From Phycisphaerae bacterium (GTDB taxonomy: Bacteria > Planctomycetota > Phycisphaerae > UBA1845 > PWPN01), in contig JAUCQB010000092.1 in assembly GCA_030372985.1 (NCBI GenBank), positions 50,926-114,925 of the forward strand: a DNA stretch of 64,000 nucleotides, written 5' to 3'. A program made the position numbers and the translations under genes. Of this stretch, positions 35,883-44,312 are shown piece after piece (position 1 is the first letter of the stretch; the number at the start of each line of letters is the position of its first letter). Below the pieces are notes generated by a model. It was not told where the DNA came from. It was given only the letters and a program-made list of their open reading frames with translations, and searched no databases.

Positions 35883-35961
35883 GGTGTCCGGGTGTCAACC
35901 GATAGACACCTGATTTGACTCCTGACACCCGATCGGGTATACTGTCAGGTGTCAGGTGTGA
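35883..35961. promoter_or_regulatory. Cluster of GGTGTCA/TGACACC heptamers, likely integrase arm or operator sites
   Basis: Copies of GGTGTC or TGACACC occur at 35883, 35891, 35905 (reverse), 35923 (reverse) and 35948, with a degenerate one at 35955. They surround the integrase promoter. The same heptamer recurs near the other end at 49517, 49530 and 49538, as expected for arm-type sites bound by the integrase or an excisionase. Confidence 0.5.
35915..35943 (+). promoter_or_regulatory. Integrase promoter
   Basis: TTGACT (35915-35920), 17 bases, TATACT (35938-35943): a near-ideal sigma-70 promoter. The predicted start at about 35950 lies 37 bases before the integrase ATG, and GGTGTCA heptamers overlap it, so repression by the element's own proteins is likely. 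Confidence 0.65.
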
Positions 35962-35986
35962 GAGCTTGACGACGTGACTGTAAACC

Positions 35987-37453
35987 GTGTCTGATGTCAG
36001 GAGTCGAATCATGATCCAAAGTGTATCGCCAACGCCCCCGTCATGCAATAACCCCCCCGCCGAGCCCCCCAAGCCAGCCACAGACTTCCCCTTGTGGAAA
36101 CACCCAAGCGGTAGATGGTGCAAAAAGGTCCGCGGGAAAGCCCACTACTTCGGATCGGTCCTCACTGATCCCGACGGCAAGGCCGCCCTGAAAAAGTGGA
36201 ACCACCAGAAGCGGGACCTTTTGGCCGGCCGAGAACCGGCCGACACCGGACACCCGACACCGGACACCCGCGGACGGAGACGACACAAGAAACCACACTC
36301 GGACTTCCCGCTATTCCCACACCAGACGAACCGATGGGCGAAGAAAGTCCGCGGCAAGCTCCTCTATTTCGGCTCCGTCACGGCCGACCCCGACGGCCAG
36401 AAGGCCCTTACCCTATGGCTGGAACAGCGAGACGACCTGCTAGCCGGCCGGAAACCACGGGCCCCGGGCGAGGGACTGACCCTGAAGGACGCGGCCAATC
36501 GGTATCTGACCGCCCGGAGACACCTTGTTGACACCCACGAAATCACCTTCCGGCACTGGGACGAATCGTTCAAGTCCCTGGACCTGATGCTGGCCGAGTT
36601 CGGCAGGAATCGCCTGGTCCTGGACCTGCGCCCGGAGGATTTCACCCAGCTCCGCGGATCAATCGCCAGAGGCCGCGGGATCGACAGCATGGGCAACCAC
36701 GTCCAGCGCATCCGGTCGTTCTTCAAGTGGCTGTGGGATTCAGACCTGATCGACCGCCCGGTGAAGTTCGGACAGGAGTTCAAGCGGGCGAACAAGGCAG
36801 CCTATCGCCGCGCCCGGGCGGCCAAGCCCAAGCGGATCTTCACCGCGGAGCAGATACGCAAGCTGCTGGAGATCGCGACGGAGCCCATGAGAGCGATGAT
36901 CTATCTTGGCATCAACGCCGGGTTCGGCAACAGCGACTGCGCCGCCCTGCCGATCGCCACCCTGGACCTCGACAAAGGGACCGTCGACTTCCCCCGGCCG
37001 AAGACCGGGGTTGAGCGACGCGCCACACTATGGCCGGAGACAGTGGCCGCGTTGAAGGTGGTTCTGGAGAAGCGGCACACGCCGAAGGACGAACCCCACG
37101 CCGGCCTAGCATTCATCACTAAATACGGCCAGCCGTGGGTGAAGTACCGGGAGAAGGGCAACGTCAACGCCGTGTCCCTGGAGTTCAACAAGCTCTTGAC
37201 CAGGCTGGCCATTAAGCAGGAGTGGGTAGGCTTCTACGGTCTGCGGCACGTTTTTGAAACCATCGCTGGCGAGAGCGGGGACCAGGCCGCGGTTGACCGG
37301 ATCATGGGACACGCGGACCCGAGCATGGCCGGCATCTATCGCGAATGGCTCCGGGATGACCGCGAAGACGCCCGACTGCGGCGGGTGACGGATCACGTTC
37401 ACGCCTGGCTATTCAGTGGGGAGGCCGTGGATAAGCCGACGGAACAAAGGTAA
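35987..37453 (+). CDS. Tyrosine-type integrase of the tRNA-Phe element
   Basis: A 488-residue recombinase. Two N-terminal repeats of DFPLWKHPSGRWCKKVRGKAHYFG type (about 26-50 and 102-125) are arm-DNA-binding modules seen in planctomycete integrases. The core-binding domain is about 160-280. The catalytic domain has GLRHVFET (Arg, His) and MGHADPSMAGIYREW (His, Tyr). The first catalytic Arg is not visible: the usual TGxR is replaced by INAGFGNSDCAAL, a variant that recurs in planctomycete integrases as I remember them. It sits next to the tRNA 5' end, 138 bases from the att core. It should integrate and, with an excisionase, excise the element. Confidence 0.85.
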   Translation: MSDVRSRIMIQSVSPTPPSCNNPPAEPPKPATDFPLWKHPSGRWCKKVRGKAHYFGSVLTDPDGKAALKKWNHQKRDLLAGREPADTGHPTPDTRGRRRHKKPHSDFPLFPHQTNRWAKKVRGKLLYFGSVTADPDGQKALTLWLEQRDDLLAGRKPRAPGEGLTLKDAANRYLTARRHLVDTHEITFRHWDESFKSLDLMLAEFGRNRLVLDLRPEDFTQLRGSIARGRGIDSMGNHVQRIRSFFKWLWDSDLIDRPVKFGQEFKRANKAAYRRARAAKPKRIFTAEQIRKLLEIATEPMRAMIYLGINAGFGNSDCAALPIATLDLDKGTVDFPRPKTGVERRATLWPETVAALKVVLEKRHTPKDEPHAGLAFITKYGQPWVKYREKGNVNAVSLEFNKLLTRLAIKQEWVGFYGLRHVFETIAGESGDQAAVDRIMGHADPSMAGIYREWLRDDREDARLRRVTDHVHAWLFSGEAVDKPTEQR

Positions 37454-37563
37454 ACTAAGGACGTCGGGACGGCCGACTTGCTATCGGCCAAGCGGTTCCG
37501 GGTGGGCTACTTCATCACCTGCGGTGGCTCACTTGGGACCGGCCCGCGAAAGCAGGTGACCAC

Positions 37564-38388
37564 ATGCCAAAACACTCCATAAAACCAGATCCCGTTAAGG
37601 TCGCTAGACAACTGGCCACACTGAGACGCTTTCCTTCCCTCAAGCTGAAAATCAAGAGCGATCCGCCGCCAGACCCACCAGACAGCAAGGAATGGCGCGA
37701 CGGCCTCTTGTGCACGCTCGGAAAGGTCGCCCTGTTTGCCCATAGCCTTGATGAGTTAAGTGGGGACAACGCCGACGTCGTCGAGGCTGATCGGCTGGCT
37801 ACTGAACTTCAATGCGCCGACATAGACCTGGACCCAGAAACCGAAGTTGAGGGTTGGTCCCGCCAGGGGGATCCCTTAACCCCACAGAAAAGGTCCCGAA
37901 TCCAGGACCTCATCAGATGCCTCCGCGCTTCGCGCCGGATGGCAGTCCGAGACCCCCACGCTTATGCACACCGAATCCATGAAACCCTCCGCATGGTTGT
38001 TGAGGTCTTCAATCTGCCGGAGCCACTGAGCGCGCTTGGTTTCGCTCCGGCCGACACCGAACCAACCAGCCGAAAGGATCAACCCACCACCAGGCCAATC
38101 AAAGCGAAAGAGCCAACCAAGGAAGAGGTCGCCATATACCGCTTCTACATCATATGTGGCCAGAACCAAACTGAAACCGCCAGGTGGATGACTGAGCGGG
38201 GTGTGCACACTAGGCAATACAAGGTGTCCCGCGTCGTCCGGAAGGTCAACGCTTGGCTGAAGGCCGGCAACGTTCTCCCCCCGCTGAACGAGGAAGTATC
38301 TAGCCGGCCAGAAGTTGTGACCGTTGACCCATTGAAACTGGAGGCCGGCCCCAGGCTCCGGCCCGGCAAGCCCCAAAAACACCACTAA
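37564..38388 (+). CDS. Element protein of unknown function with a C-terminal HTH-like segment
   Basis: A 274-residue soluble protein I do not recognise. The first part is charged and helical, without motif. Near residues 180-230 the sequence EEVAIYRFYIICGQNQTETARWMTERGVHTRQYKVSRVVRKVNAW resembles a helix-turn-helix of the sigma-region-4 or resolvase kind. The tail is Pro-rich. A ribosome site AGGTGA precedes the ATG. It lies between the integrase and the excisionase-like genes, where satellite and phage regulators often sit; a regulatory role is a guess. Confidence 0.5.
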   Translation: MPKHSIKPDPVKVARQLATLRRFPSLKLKIKSDPPPDPPDSKEWRDGLLCTLGKVALFAHSLDELSGDNADVVEADRLATELQCADIDLDPETEVEGWSRQGDPLTPQKRSRIQDLIRCLRASRRMAVRDPHAYAHRIHETLRMVVEVFNLPEPLSALGFAPADTEPTSRKDQPTTRPIKAKEPTKEEVAIYRFYIICGQNQTETARWMTERGVHTRQYKVSRVVRKVNAWLKAGNVLPPLNEEVSSRPEVVTVDPLKLEAGPRLRPGKPQKHH

Positions 38389-38439
38389 CCCCGGTCGCTT
38401 CCGAAAAACTAAGCAGCCAAAAACCGCGAATTCATTGGC

Positions 38440-38472
38440 GTATGCAGGGGTATGCAGCCCCGCTTTTGCATA
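38440..38472. repeat. Small GTATGCAG repeats before the HTH genes
   Basis: GTATGCAG at 38440 and 38450 (10-bp spacing) and the partial reverse TGCATA at 38467. They lie about 30-60 bases before the ATG at 38501 and may be an operator. Confidence 0.3.
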
Positions 38473-38500
38473 GCACCCACCCATACAGGTGGAGGCATGC

Positions 38501-38725
38501 ATGAGCTTGCTGACAACCGAGGAAATGGCTGCCGAGTTACGCATCAGGCCCACAACGCTGAAAGACTGGGTGAAAAGGGAAATCGTCCCCGCCATCCGCA
38601 TTACGCCGAAGGTCCTGCGGTTCGATCCCGCGGCTGTGTACACCAGCCTGGCCACCCGCCAGTCTGCAACCAACACCAACAACCGCCAGACCACCGACCA
38701 GACGGAGGTGGCCAGTGGAAAGTGA
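38501..38725 (+). CDS. Excisionase/MerR-type HTH protein
   Basis: A 74-residue protein with the winged HTH of excisionases and AlpA-type regulators: MSLLTTEEMAAELRIRPTTLKDWVKREIVPAIRITPKVLRFDPAAV. GGTGGAGG lies just before the ATG at 38501, so an upstream ATG at 38489 is less likely. Its end overlaps the next gene by 11 bases. It could direct excision with the integrase or control the downstream operon. Confidence 0.65.
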   Translation: MSLLTTEEMAAELRIRPTTLKDWVKREIVPAIRITPKVLRFDPAAVYTSLATRQSATNTNNRQTTDQTEVASGK

Positions 38726-38993
38726 GAGCCACGTGACTGAGAGCGCCACAACACCCCCCGCCTTGGCCCGCCGCTACGGCTGCCACGTCGGGAAAATCTT
38801 GAGCTTCATCCGATCCGGAGAGCTGGCCGCGCTGAACTTGGCGATCAAGCGTACGGGCCGGCCGCGGTGGCGCATCACGCCGGAGGCGATCGCGGACTTC
38901 GAGGCCGGCCGCAAGGCAGTACCCCCGGCACCCCGCCCTCGACGCCAACGCCGGCCGAAACTCGACAGCAACGTCACGGAGTACTTCCAGTGA
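38715..38993 (+). CDS. Small HTH DNA-binding protein
   Basis: A 92-residue protein starting at GTG with GGAGGTGG upstream. ALARRYGCHVGKILSFIRSGELAALNLAIKRTGRPRWRITPEAIADFEAGR is an excisionase-like helix-turn-helix and wing; the tail is Arg/Pro-rich. It overlaps the preceding HTH gene by 11 bases and the ATPase gene by GTGA, so all three are coupled. Which of the element's HTH proteins is the true excisionase cannot be decided. Confidence 0.6.
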   Translation: MESESHVTESATTPPALARRYGCHVGKILSFIRSGELAALNLAIKRTGRPRWRITPEAIADFEAGRKAVPPAPRPRRQRRPKLDSNVTEYFQ

Positions 38994-40531
38994 GCCGAGC
39001 CGCCGCCACTACGGTCCCCACGAACGGGCAGCAAATGCCCCAAGACCTGGAGGCTGAGCGGGCACTACTTGGCGCGATGGCCGTGGACCCCGAATCGCTG
39101 GCGATCGGCCTGGACCGCCTGACGGCCTCCGCCTTCATGCTGCCCGCCCATGCCATCGTTTTTCGAGTGCTGGACGAACTCCACAACGACGCGACAGAAA
39201 TCGGCCTTCACACACTGAAAGACGCGTTGTCACAGAACGCGAAACTGGAGGCAATCGGAGGAGTTGAATTTCTGGTCGGGCTCGGGGAATCCGTTGTATC
39301 GCTTCCGCAGACCCGCTTCCTGTGTGACATCGTTGAGCGAAAACACCGGCAACGCCGGCTATATCTGCTGGCCCACGAACTGCAGGACAAGGCCGTCGCC
39401 GCAGACGCCGACCCAACCGAGATCATCGCCGACTTCCACGAACGCCTCGACAAGACCGGCATAAATGGCCACGCGAAAAGCGGACTGGTGTTGACCCGTT
39501 TGGCCGATGTCCGCCCGGAGCGACTAACTTGGCTCTGGCCTGACAGGATTGGCATCGGAAAGCTGACGGTCGTGAGCGGGGATCCCGGGCTAGGTAAGAG
39601 CTTCGTAACCCTGGACATCGCAGCGCGGGTATCGACTGCCACGCCATGGCCAGACCGCCGTGATGAAGAGAACCCGGCCGGCTCGGTCGTGATCCTGAGC
39701 GCCGAGGATGACATCGCCGATACCATCCGCCCGCGCCTCGACGCCGCCGGTGCGGACGTGGCCAAAGTCGTGGCCGTTCAGGCAATTGAGCGGATTGACC
39801 CCGATAGCAACGAGTCCCGCCGCTGCCCGTTCCTGTTAGGGCGAGACCTACCAGCCCTTGAGCGCGCGGTGACCGGCCTGGGTGACTGCCGGCTGGTCAT
39901 CATCGACCCGATCAGCGCCTACTTGGGTGACACCGATTCGCACGTGAACGCCGCGATCCGCTCCCTTCTGGCTCCACTGGGCGAGATGGCCGCGCGCCTC
40001 AGGGTGGCCGTACTGGCCGTTCACCATCTCAACAAGGGAACCAGTGGTACAAGAGCAATCTACCGCACATCAGGCAGCCTTGCATTCGTCGCCGCCGCGC
40101 GGGCGGTTTGGGCGGTCGCCCCCGATAAGGAGGACCCAACCGGCCGCCGCCGTCTACTCCTACCCGTCAAAAACAACCTGGGGCCGGACATGGGGGGATT
40201 GGCCTATCGGATCGAAACCGACCACGAAGACCGCCCCTTGATTCAGTGGGACGCGGCCACGGTCTCGGTAACCGCCGATGAGGCCCTGACCGACGATCGG
40301 CCACGTCGCAAAGGGAGCAAAATCCCCGAGGCCGCCGCTTGGCTACGCGAGCGACTTGCACGGGGCAGTGAACGATCAGACGAGGTCCTCGCCGCCGCGC
40401 AAGAGGCCGGGTTCTCGAGGAGCACGGTCTTTCGCGCCAAAGAGGAGGCTGGTGTCGCCGCGCGCAAATCTGGGTTCAGTGGGGGATGGATCTGGCTCCT
40501 GCCTGAGACCGAGACGGGGGGTGAGGAATGA
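38990..40531 (+). CDS. DnaB-N/RepA-like replicative ATPase
   Basis: A 513-residue protein. Residues 10-115 match the DnaB N-terminal domain (MPQDLEAERALLGAMAVDPE..., HAIVFRVLDELHN, RFLCDIVERKHRQRRLYLLA). A RecA-fold ATPase of the RepA/AAA_25 type follows: Walker A VVSGDPGLGKSFVT, Walker B LVIIDPISAYLGDTDSH, and VLAVHHLNKG. The last 80 residues look like a winged HTH (RSDEVLAAAQEAGFSRSTVFRAK). The GTG at 38990 overlaps the upstream stop as GTGA. It is probably the helicase or initiator for element replication, and an iteron cluster lies directly after the gene. No separate primase was seen. Confidence 0.8.
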   Translation: MSRAAATTVPTNGQQMPQDLEAERALLGAMAVDPESLAIGLDRLTASAFMLPAHAIVFRVLDELHNDATEIGLHTLKDALSQNAKLEAIGGVEFLVGLGESVVSLPQTRFLCDIVERKHRQRRLYLLAHELQDKAVAADADPTEIIADFHERLDKTGINGHAKSGLVLTRLADVRPERLTWLWPDRIGIGKLTVVSGDPGLGKSFVTLDIAARVSTATPWPDRRDEENPAGSVVILSAEDDIADTIRPRLDAAGADVAKVVAVQAIERIDPDSNESRRCPFLLGRDLPALERAVTGLGDCRLVIIDPISAYLGDTDSHVNAAIRSLLAPLGEMAARLRVAVLAVHHLNKGTSGTRAIYRTSGSLAFVAAARAVWAVAPDKEDPTGRRRLLLPVKNNLGPDMGGLAYRIETDHEDRPLIQWDAATVSVTADEALTDDRPRRKGSKIPEAAAWLRERLARGSERSDEVLAAAQEAGFSRSTVFRAKEEAGVAARKSGFSGGWIWLLPETETGGEE

Positions 40532-40791
40532 CCACGCCCACCCCAACCACCCGAAGAAGGTCCCCAAGGTCCCCTATAGAGAGAGAGAGATACTCTTCGT
40601 TCTTATATGACATTCTTCAAGGGAATAGGAAGGGTGCCAAGAGTACCAAGAGTGCCACGAAATATGTATATAGGGGCGGCTGGCATTCTTGGCATTCTTC
40701 GCCCACCCCCACCCCACAAGAGACGACCACGCGTCACTCTACCGCACGCCCGCTGCCTGGGCTGGTCACCGGGGGGAGGGCCGCCCGATGA
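40528..40791 (+). CDS. Doubtful 87-residue ORF over the iteron cluster
   Basis: It is coupled by ATGA at both ends to its neighbours, which favours a real gene. However, the sequence is low in complexity (TPTPTT, RKGAKSTKSATK, GWHSWHSS), caused by the DNA repeats at 40608-40698. It may be both a leader for translational coupling and a replication origin. No family recognised. Confidence 0.3.
   Translation: MTTPTPTTRRRSPRSPIERERYSSFLYDILQGNRKGAKSTKSATKYVYRGGWHSWHSSPTPTPQETTTRHSTARPLPGLVTGGRAAR
40608..40698. repeat. Iteron-like cluster of 9-bp units (AGAGTGCCA), candidate replication origin
   Basis: Direct units AGGGTGCCA, AGAGTACCA and AGAGTGCCA stand in tandem at 40631-40657. The reverse units TGGCATTCT (twice, 40681-40698) and TGACATTCT (40608-40616) face them. 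An AT-rich segment (about 40660-40673) lies between. The cluster begins 77 bases past the stop of the RepA-like ATPase, the usual place for an element origin. Confidence 0.5.
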
Positions 40792-41468
40792 TCTTCAACG
40801 CGGACAGGCTTCCGGTCTGGCGATGGGACGGCGCGAGCGAAAGCCGCTGCCCCGAATGCCGGGAGCTGCTGACCGCCAAACGCGGGGACCTGGTGGTTTG
40901 GCATTGGGCCCACCGGCCATCGGCCGCCGGCCGGTCAGCCTGCCCACACGAGGAAAGCGAATGGCACCTTCGGATGAAGGCGACGTATCTGGAATTCGCC
41001 GGCTGGGAGATCGAGGTCCCCATCCACGTCAGCGGCCGCCTGTACCGGCTGGACGCCCGGAGCAGGATTACCAGAAACATCAGGGAATTCGTCCATTCCC
41101 TATCCCCTCACTACCGCGACAAGCACTTGGATCTTAAGCGGGCCGGGCTGCCCGTCCAATGGATCTTCGACGGTAACGAATTCGCAAGCCGCCGGGCCAG
41201 ACCATGCCGTGGCGGAGGAATCCGCCGGCTACTGAAGCCCCGCGCGTACGGGATTTGTCACTTCGTCAAGGGCCGGGTCCACTACAGAGGGCAACTCTGG
41301 CGTGAGTGGCACAGCAACATCTGGTTTCCCTGCACAAATGAGTCGGCCGCCGAGATCGTCCGACGGTTCGAGTTGGTTGACTTGGCACGATTACAGAAGA
41401 CCCAGCCGGCCGCCGTGGCTGGCCGGCCACAGCGACACCGAACACTGGAGGTAACATGCACATCGTAG
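40788..41468 (+). CDS. CoiA-like nuclease-fold protein
   Basis: A 226-residue protein. CPECRELLTAKRGDLVVWHWAHRPS followed by CPHEESEWHLRMKATYLEFAGWEIEVPI and YRLDARSRITRNIREFVHSLSPHY is the pattern of the competence CoiA family, which combines an N-terminal zinc-binding module and a restriction-endonuclease-like domain. CoiA acts on incoming single-stranded DNA in transformation; phage-borne relatives are thought to process recombination intermediates. The start at 40788 has GGGGGGAGGG upstream and overlaps the preceding frame by ATGA. Its end overlaps the SbcC-like ATPase gene by 13 bases. Activity is inferred. Confidence 0.65.
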   Translation: MIFNADRLPVWRWDGASESRCPECRELLTAKRGDLVVWHWAHRPSAAGRSACPHEESEWHLRMKATYLEFAGWEIEVPIHVSGRLYRLDARSRITRNIREFVHSLSPHYRDKHLDLKRAGLPVQWIFDGNEFASRRARPCRGGGIRRLLKPRAYGICHFVKGRVHYRGQLWREWHSNIWFPCTNESAAEIVRRFELVDLARLQKTQPAAVAGRPQRHRTLEVTCTS

Positions 41469-42859
41469 AACTGAGAGCTGAGAACGTGAAGCGGCTTCGG
41501 GCCGTCCGAATCACCCCCGAGGGCCGACTGGTCACTTTGACCGGCCGCAACGGTCAGGGAAAATCGAGCGTGCTTGATTCGATCGCCTACGCTCTGGCCG
41601 GCAAAGGGGTCCAGCCGGCCGCCCCCGTCCGCCGCGGAGAGGAACGGGCCGAAGTGGTCTTGAAACTGGACGACGGCAAGACCGTCCGCCGCACGTGGAA
41701 CGCCAACGGCGGAACCGCCCTGGCTGTCGAGTCACCCGACGGCGCGCGATACCCGACCCCGCAGAAACTGCTCGACGAACTGGTTGGCACCTTGAGCTTC
41801 GACCCGCTGGCTTTCACCCGCCTGCACCCACGGGACCAGGCCGCCACGTTGAAACAACTGGCCGGCATCGACCTGACCGCGCTGGACGACAGCCGCGCCG
41901 CGAACTTCAACGAGCGGACGATCGTCAACCGCGAACTGAAAGCGGCTGAGGCCCAGTTTGCCGGTATGCCCGAGGTTGAGGCCCCAGACAACGAGATGGA
42001 CATCACCACCATCATCGGCCGCCAGACCGAGGCCGCCGGCATCCTCAAAGCCAACCAGGAGGCCCGCGGCCACGTGGAGCAGCTCCGGGGCCGGATCCGC
42101 AACGGCGAGGAGCATATCACCGGGCTCAACCAGCAACGGGCCGACCAGGCCAAGGCCGACGCTGAGGCAATCACCCGGCTTGAGCGGCAGCTTGCCGAGG
42201 CCAAGGACACCGCCGCCCGCCACGAGCAGGAACACCAGGCCGCCAAGGCAAAGGCCGAAAGCCTGCTGGCCCAGATCCGGGCCGACCTGAAGGCGGCTGA
42301 GGCCAACGCCGCCGCACTGAAAGACCCCAACCTTGAGGCCATCAATGCCGAACTCCGCCAGGCGGAGGAAACCAACCGATGCGTACGAGCCAGGAAGGAC
42401 CGCCAGGCCAAGGCCGCGGCCGTCGCCGACCTTTGGGCTAAATCAGAGAGCCTGACCGCGCGACTTGAGGAGATTGACGCTGAGAAGGCCGCCACTATTA
42501 CCGCCGCCAAGATGCCCGTCGCCGGCCTGGGCTTCGATGACAACGGTGTCACCCTGGCCGGTCTACCCTTTGACCAGGCGAGCCAGGCCGAACAGATCCG
42601 GGCCAGCGCCGCTATCGCCGCCGCGCTGAACCCCAAGCTCCGCGTCATGCTGATCCGAGACGGCAGCCTGTTGGACCGGGACAGCCTGGCCATTCTGGCG
42701 GAAATGGCCGAGGCCCACGACATGCAAGTCTGGCTCGAACGCGTTACCGACGGTCAGCCCGTCGGAATCGTGATCGAAGACGGCGAGATCAAGAACGACC
42801 AGGCCGGGGCGAGCGTCGCCGCCGGCACCGAGCAGGAGCACCCCGCAGAGGTCGCGTGA
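41456..42859 (+). CDS. SbcC/Rad50-like ABC ATPase with coiled coil
   Basis: A 467-residue protein. It opens MHIVELRAENVKRLRAVRI..., and Walker A is LTGRNGQGKSSVLDSIAYAL (about 29-48). The middle (about 190-360) is a long coiled coil with many Ala, Lys and Glu. The C-terminal lobe has SQAEQIRASAAIAAAL, a signature-like helix, and LRVMLIRDGSLLDRDSLAILAEMAE, which aligns with the Walker B region, but the usual DE dyad is less clear. It lacks the zinc hook and is short for SbcC, so it resembles phage ATP-binding recombination proteins. The neighbours are nucleases, so a DNA-end processing unit is likely. Confidence 0.75.
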   Translation: MHIVELRAENVKRLRAVRITPEGRLVTLTGRNGQGKSSVLDSIAYALAGKGVQPAAPVRRGEERAEVVLKLDDGKTVRRTWNANGGTALAVESPDGARYPTPQKLLDELVGTLSFDPLAFTRLHPRDQAATLKQLAGIDLTALDDSRAANFNERTIVNRELKAAEAQFAGMPEVEAPDNEMDITTIIGRQTEAAGILKANQEARGHVEQLRGRIRNGEEHITGLNQQRADQAKADAEAITRLERQLAEAKDTAARHEQEHQAAKAKAESLLAQIRADLKAAEANAAALKDPNLEAINAELRQAEETNRCVRARKDRQAKAAAVADLWAKSESLTARLEEIDAEKAATITAAKMPVAGLGFDDNGVTLAGLPFDQASQAEQIRASAAIAAALNPKLRVMLIRDGSLLDRDSLAILAEMAEAHDMQVWLERVTDGQPVGIVIEDGEIKNDQAGASVAAGTEQEHPAEVA

Positions 42860-43107
42860 TGGCTGTTGACCCAAACAAACCGTACCACCAATGGCGAGGC
42901 ACCATCCACATACAGGTGAGCTTTGAGGTGCCCATCACCACCGAGGACGACGCGCCCGACGAAGAGAGCGCCCGCGAACTGGCCGAGGCCAAAATCAAAG
43001 ACGCCCTGGGCTATGTCGTGCTTTGCAAGCACCCACTATCCCGTTCAACCCGCGACGTGCTCAACACGTATGGAGCAATTGATGTTGTAGAGGTCGAGGA
43101 AGATTAA
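42859..43107 (+). CDS. Small hypothetical element protein (82 residues)
   Basis: The start overlaps the last base of the SbcC-like gene (TGATG), so it is coupled. The sequence has a beta-alpha feel (WRGTIHIQVSFEVPITTEDDA, then the helix EESARELAEAKIKDALGY) and an acidic end. I do not recognise it. A GTG three bases upstream (42856) is an alternative start. Its place among recombination genes suggests an accessory role. Confidence 0.5.
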   Translation: MAVDPNKPYHQWRGTIHIQVSFEVPITTEDDAPDEESARELAEAKIKDALGYVVLCKHPLSRSTRDVLNTYGAIDVVEVEED

Positions 43108-43132
43108 GCGGCCAGGCCGAGAAGGAGAACCC

Positions 43133-43507
43133 ATGACCCCTGAGGAACTGAAGACAATCGTTGACCAAGTAACCGCGGCCGTGGCCCCCAGGCCCACGCC
43201 GCCAACCCCGCCGGCGATGGCACCGATGATGCCGCTGTCCACAATGGTCATGCCGCCCGCCGGCAACATGGCCATGCCGCCGGCTGCCGCGCCGATCGGC
43301 GTCACCGTGGCTATCACCATTCCCCTGCCCGACGGGAGCGAGGCATCCGGCCAGCTGCAGCTCTCACCGGAGGCCATGCAGAACCTTCCCGGGGTTGTCG
43401 CCAGCTTGCTTCACACCGGCTGGCCGGTGCGGACCTTCCAACCACGGCAGAACATGGGCGGATGGGGTAACAACCGAGGCTACCGCGGGAGGTCCTGGCG
43501 ATCATGA
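43133..43507 (+). CDS. Hypothetical element protein, Pro/Met-rich N-terminal half
   Basis: A 124-residue protein. AGAAGGAG precedes the ATG. The N-terminal half is low complexity, rich in Pro, Met and Ala (PPTPPAMAPMMPLSTMVMPP), and the C-terminal half has a short beta-rich part (GVTVAITIPLPDGSEASGQLQL) and a Gly/Arg tail. The stop overlaps the exonuclease start (ATGA). It could be a single-stranded-DNA or RNA-binding accessory protein in view of the tail, but there is no direct support. Confidence 0.45.
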   Translation: MTPEELKTIVDQVTAAVAPRPTPPTPPAMAPMMPLSTMVMPPAGNMAMPPAAAPIGVTVAITIPLPDGSEASGQLQLSPEAMQNLPGVVASLLHTGWPVRTFQPRQNMGGWGNNRGYRGRSWRS

Positions 43508-44271
43508 GCACACTGACCACACCCGCCGCGATCCCCGCGGAGATCCTGACGCCGGCACCGATGCCCACGCCGTACCGATGGCTGGCCGTTGACATCGAAA
43601 CCGTAGCCGGCACGCCCACCGAGGCCGAAGAATGGATGCGGTTGAACTGGACGCCCGACGCCCGGTTGAAGCCGGAAACACTGGGCCGCCGGTTCCTGGA
43701 CGGCATCGAGGCGAAGCGCCAAAAGCTGGCCCTGCTGGTTGGAGCGCCCGTCATCATCGTGTCCACCCGGAGCGACACGGGCGAGGTCCGCTGTCTGCAC
43801 ACGCTCTGCCAGCACGAACCACGCCAGGCATACGGGGCCTTGGTGGAGGCCTTCCCCGACCAGGCCGGCCTGCTGGTCGCACTTCGGGGACTGCTGGAGA
43901 ACCTTTGCACACCTGAAACGCTGATCGTTGGCCACAACGTGCGAGACTTCGATTTACCGAAGCTGCGCAACGCGTACATACGGGAAAACGTGAGGATTCC
44001 CGCCCCGCTGGCCAGCCAGGAGCAACCCGTTTTTGACACCATGCGGACCTACAACCGCTTTACCACCACCAAAGACCCATTCATCGGGCTGCACGATCTA
44101 CTGACCGCCTTCGGCCTCGACAGCCACAAGACCAAGATCAATGGGGCCATGGTCGGCGAGCTGCACGCCGCCGGCCGCTTCGATGAATTGATCGAGTACG
44201 CCATCAAGGACGTGAACGCCGAGGCCGCGGTCTTCGAGCTGATGACCGGCCAGGCCGCCGGAACGCGTTGA
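43504..44271 (+). CDS. DEDD-type 3'-5' exonuclease
   Basis: A 255-residue protein with the DnaQ-like exonuclease motifs: ExoI in WLAVDIETVAG (Asp, Glu), ExoII in LIVGHNVRDFDLPKL (Asp) and ExoIII in LIEYAIKDVNAEAAVFEL (Tyr and Asp, the DEDDy type). It resembles the predicted PolB-like 3'-5' exonucleases in phages and bacteria. The ATG overlaps the previous stop as ATGA. It should remove nucleotides from 3' ends during replication or recombination of the element, together with the ATPase and the CoiA-like nuclease. Confidence 0.75.
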   Translation: MSTLTTPAAIPAEILTPAPMPTPYRWLAVDIETVAGTPTEAEEWMRLNWTPDARLKPETLGRRFLDGIEAKRQKLALLVGAPVIIVSTRSDTGEVRCLHTLCQHEPRQAYGALVEAFPDQAGLLVALRGLLENLCTPETLIVGHNVRDFDLPKLRNAYIRENVRIPAPLASQEQPVFDTMRTYNRFTTTKDPFIGLHDLLTAFGLDSHKTKINGAMVGELHAAGRFDELIEYAIKDVNAEAAVFELMTGQAAGTR

Positions 44272-44312
44272 CAAAACAACCACGCGGCGGAAGCCGCAGA
44301 AAGAGAGTAGCC

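Noticed and set aside
41587..42723. 378-codon minus-strand frame, Ser/Ala-rich
   Set aside because: Antisense shadow of the SbcC-like coiled coil; the composition is a mirror of Glu/Ala/Lys codons.
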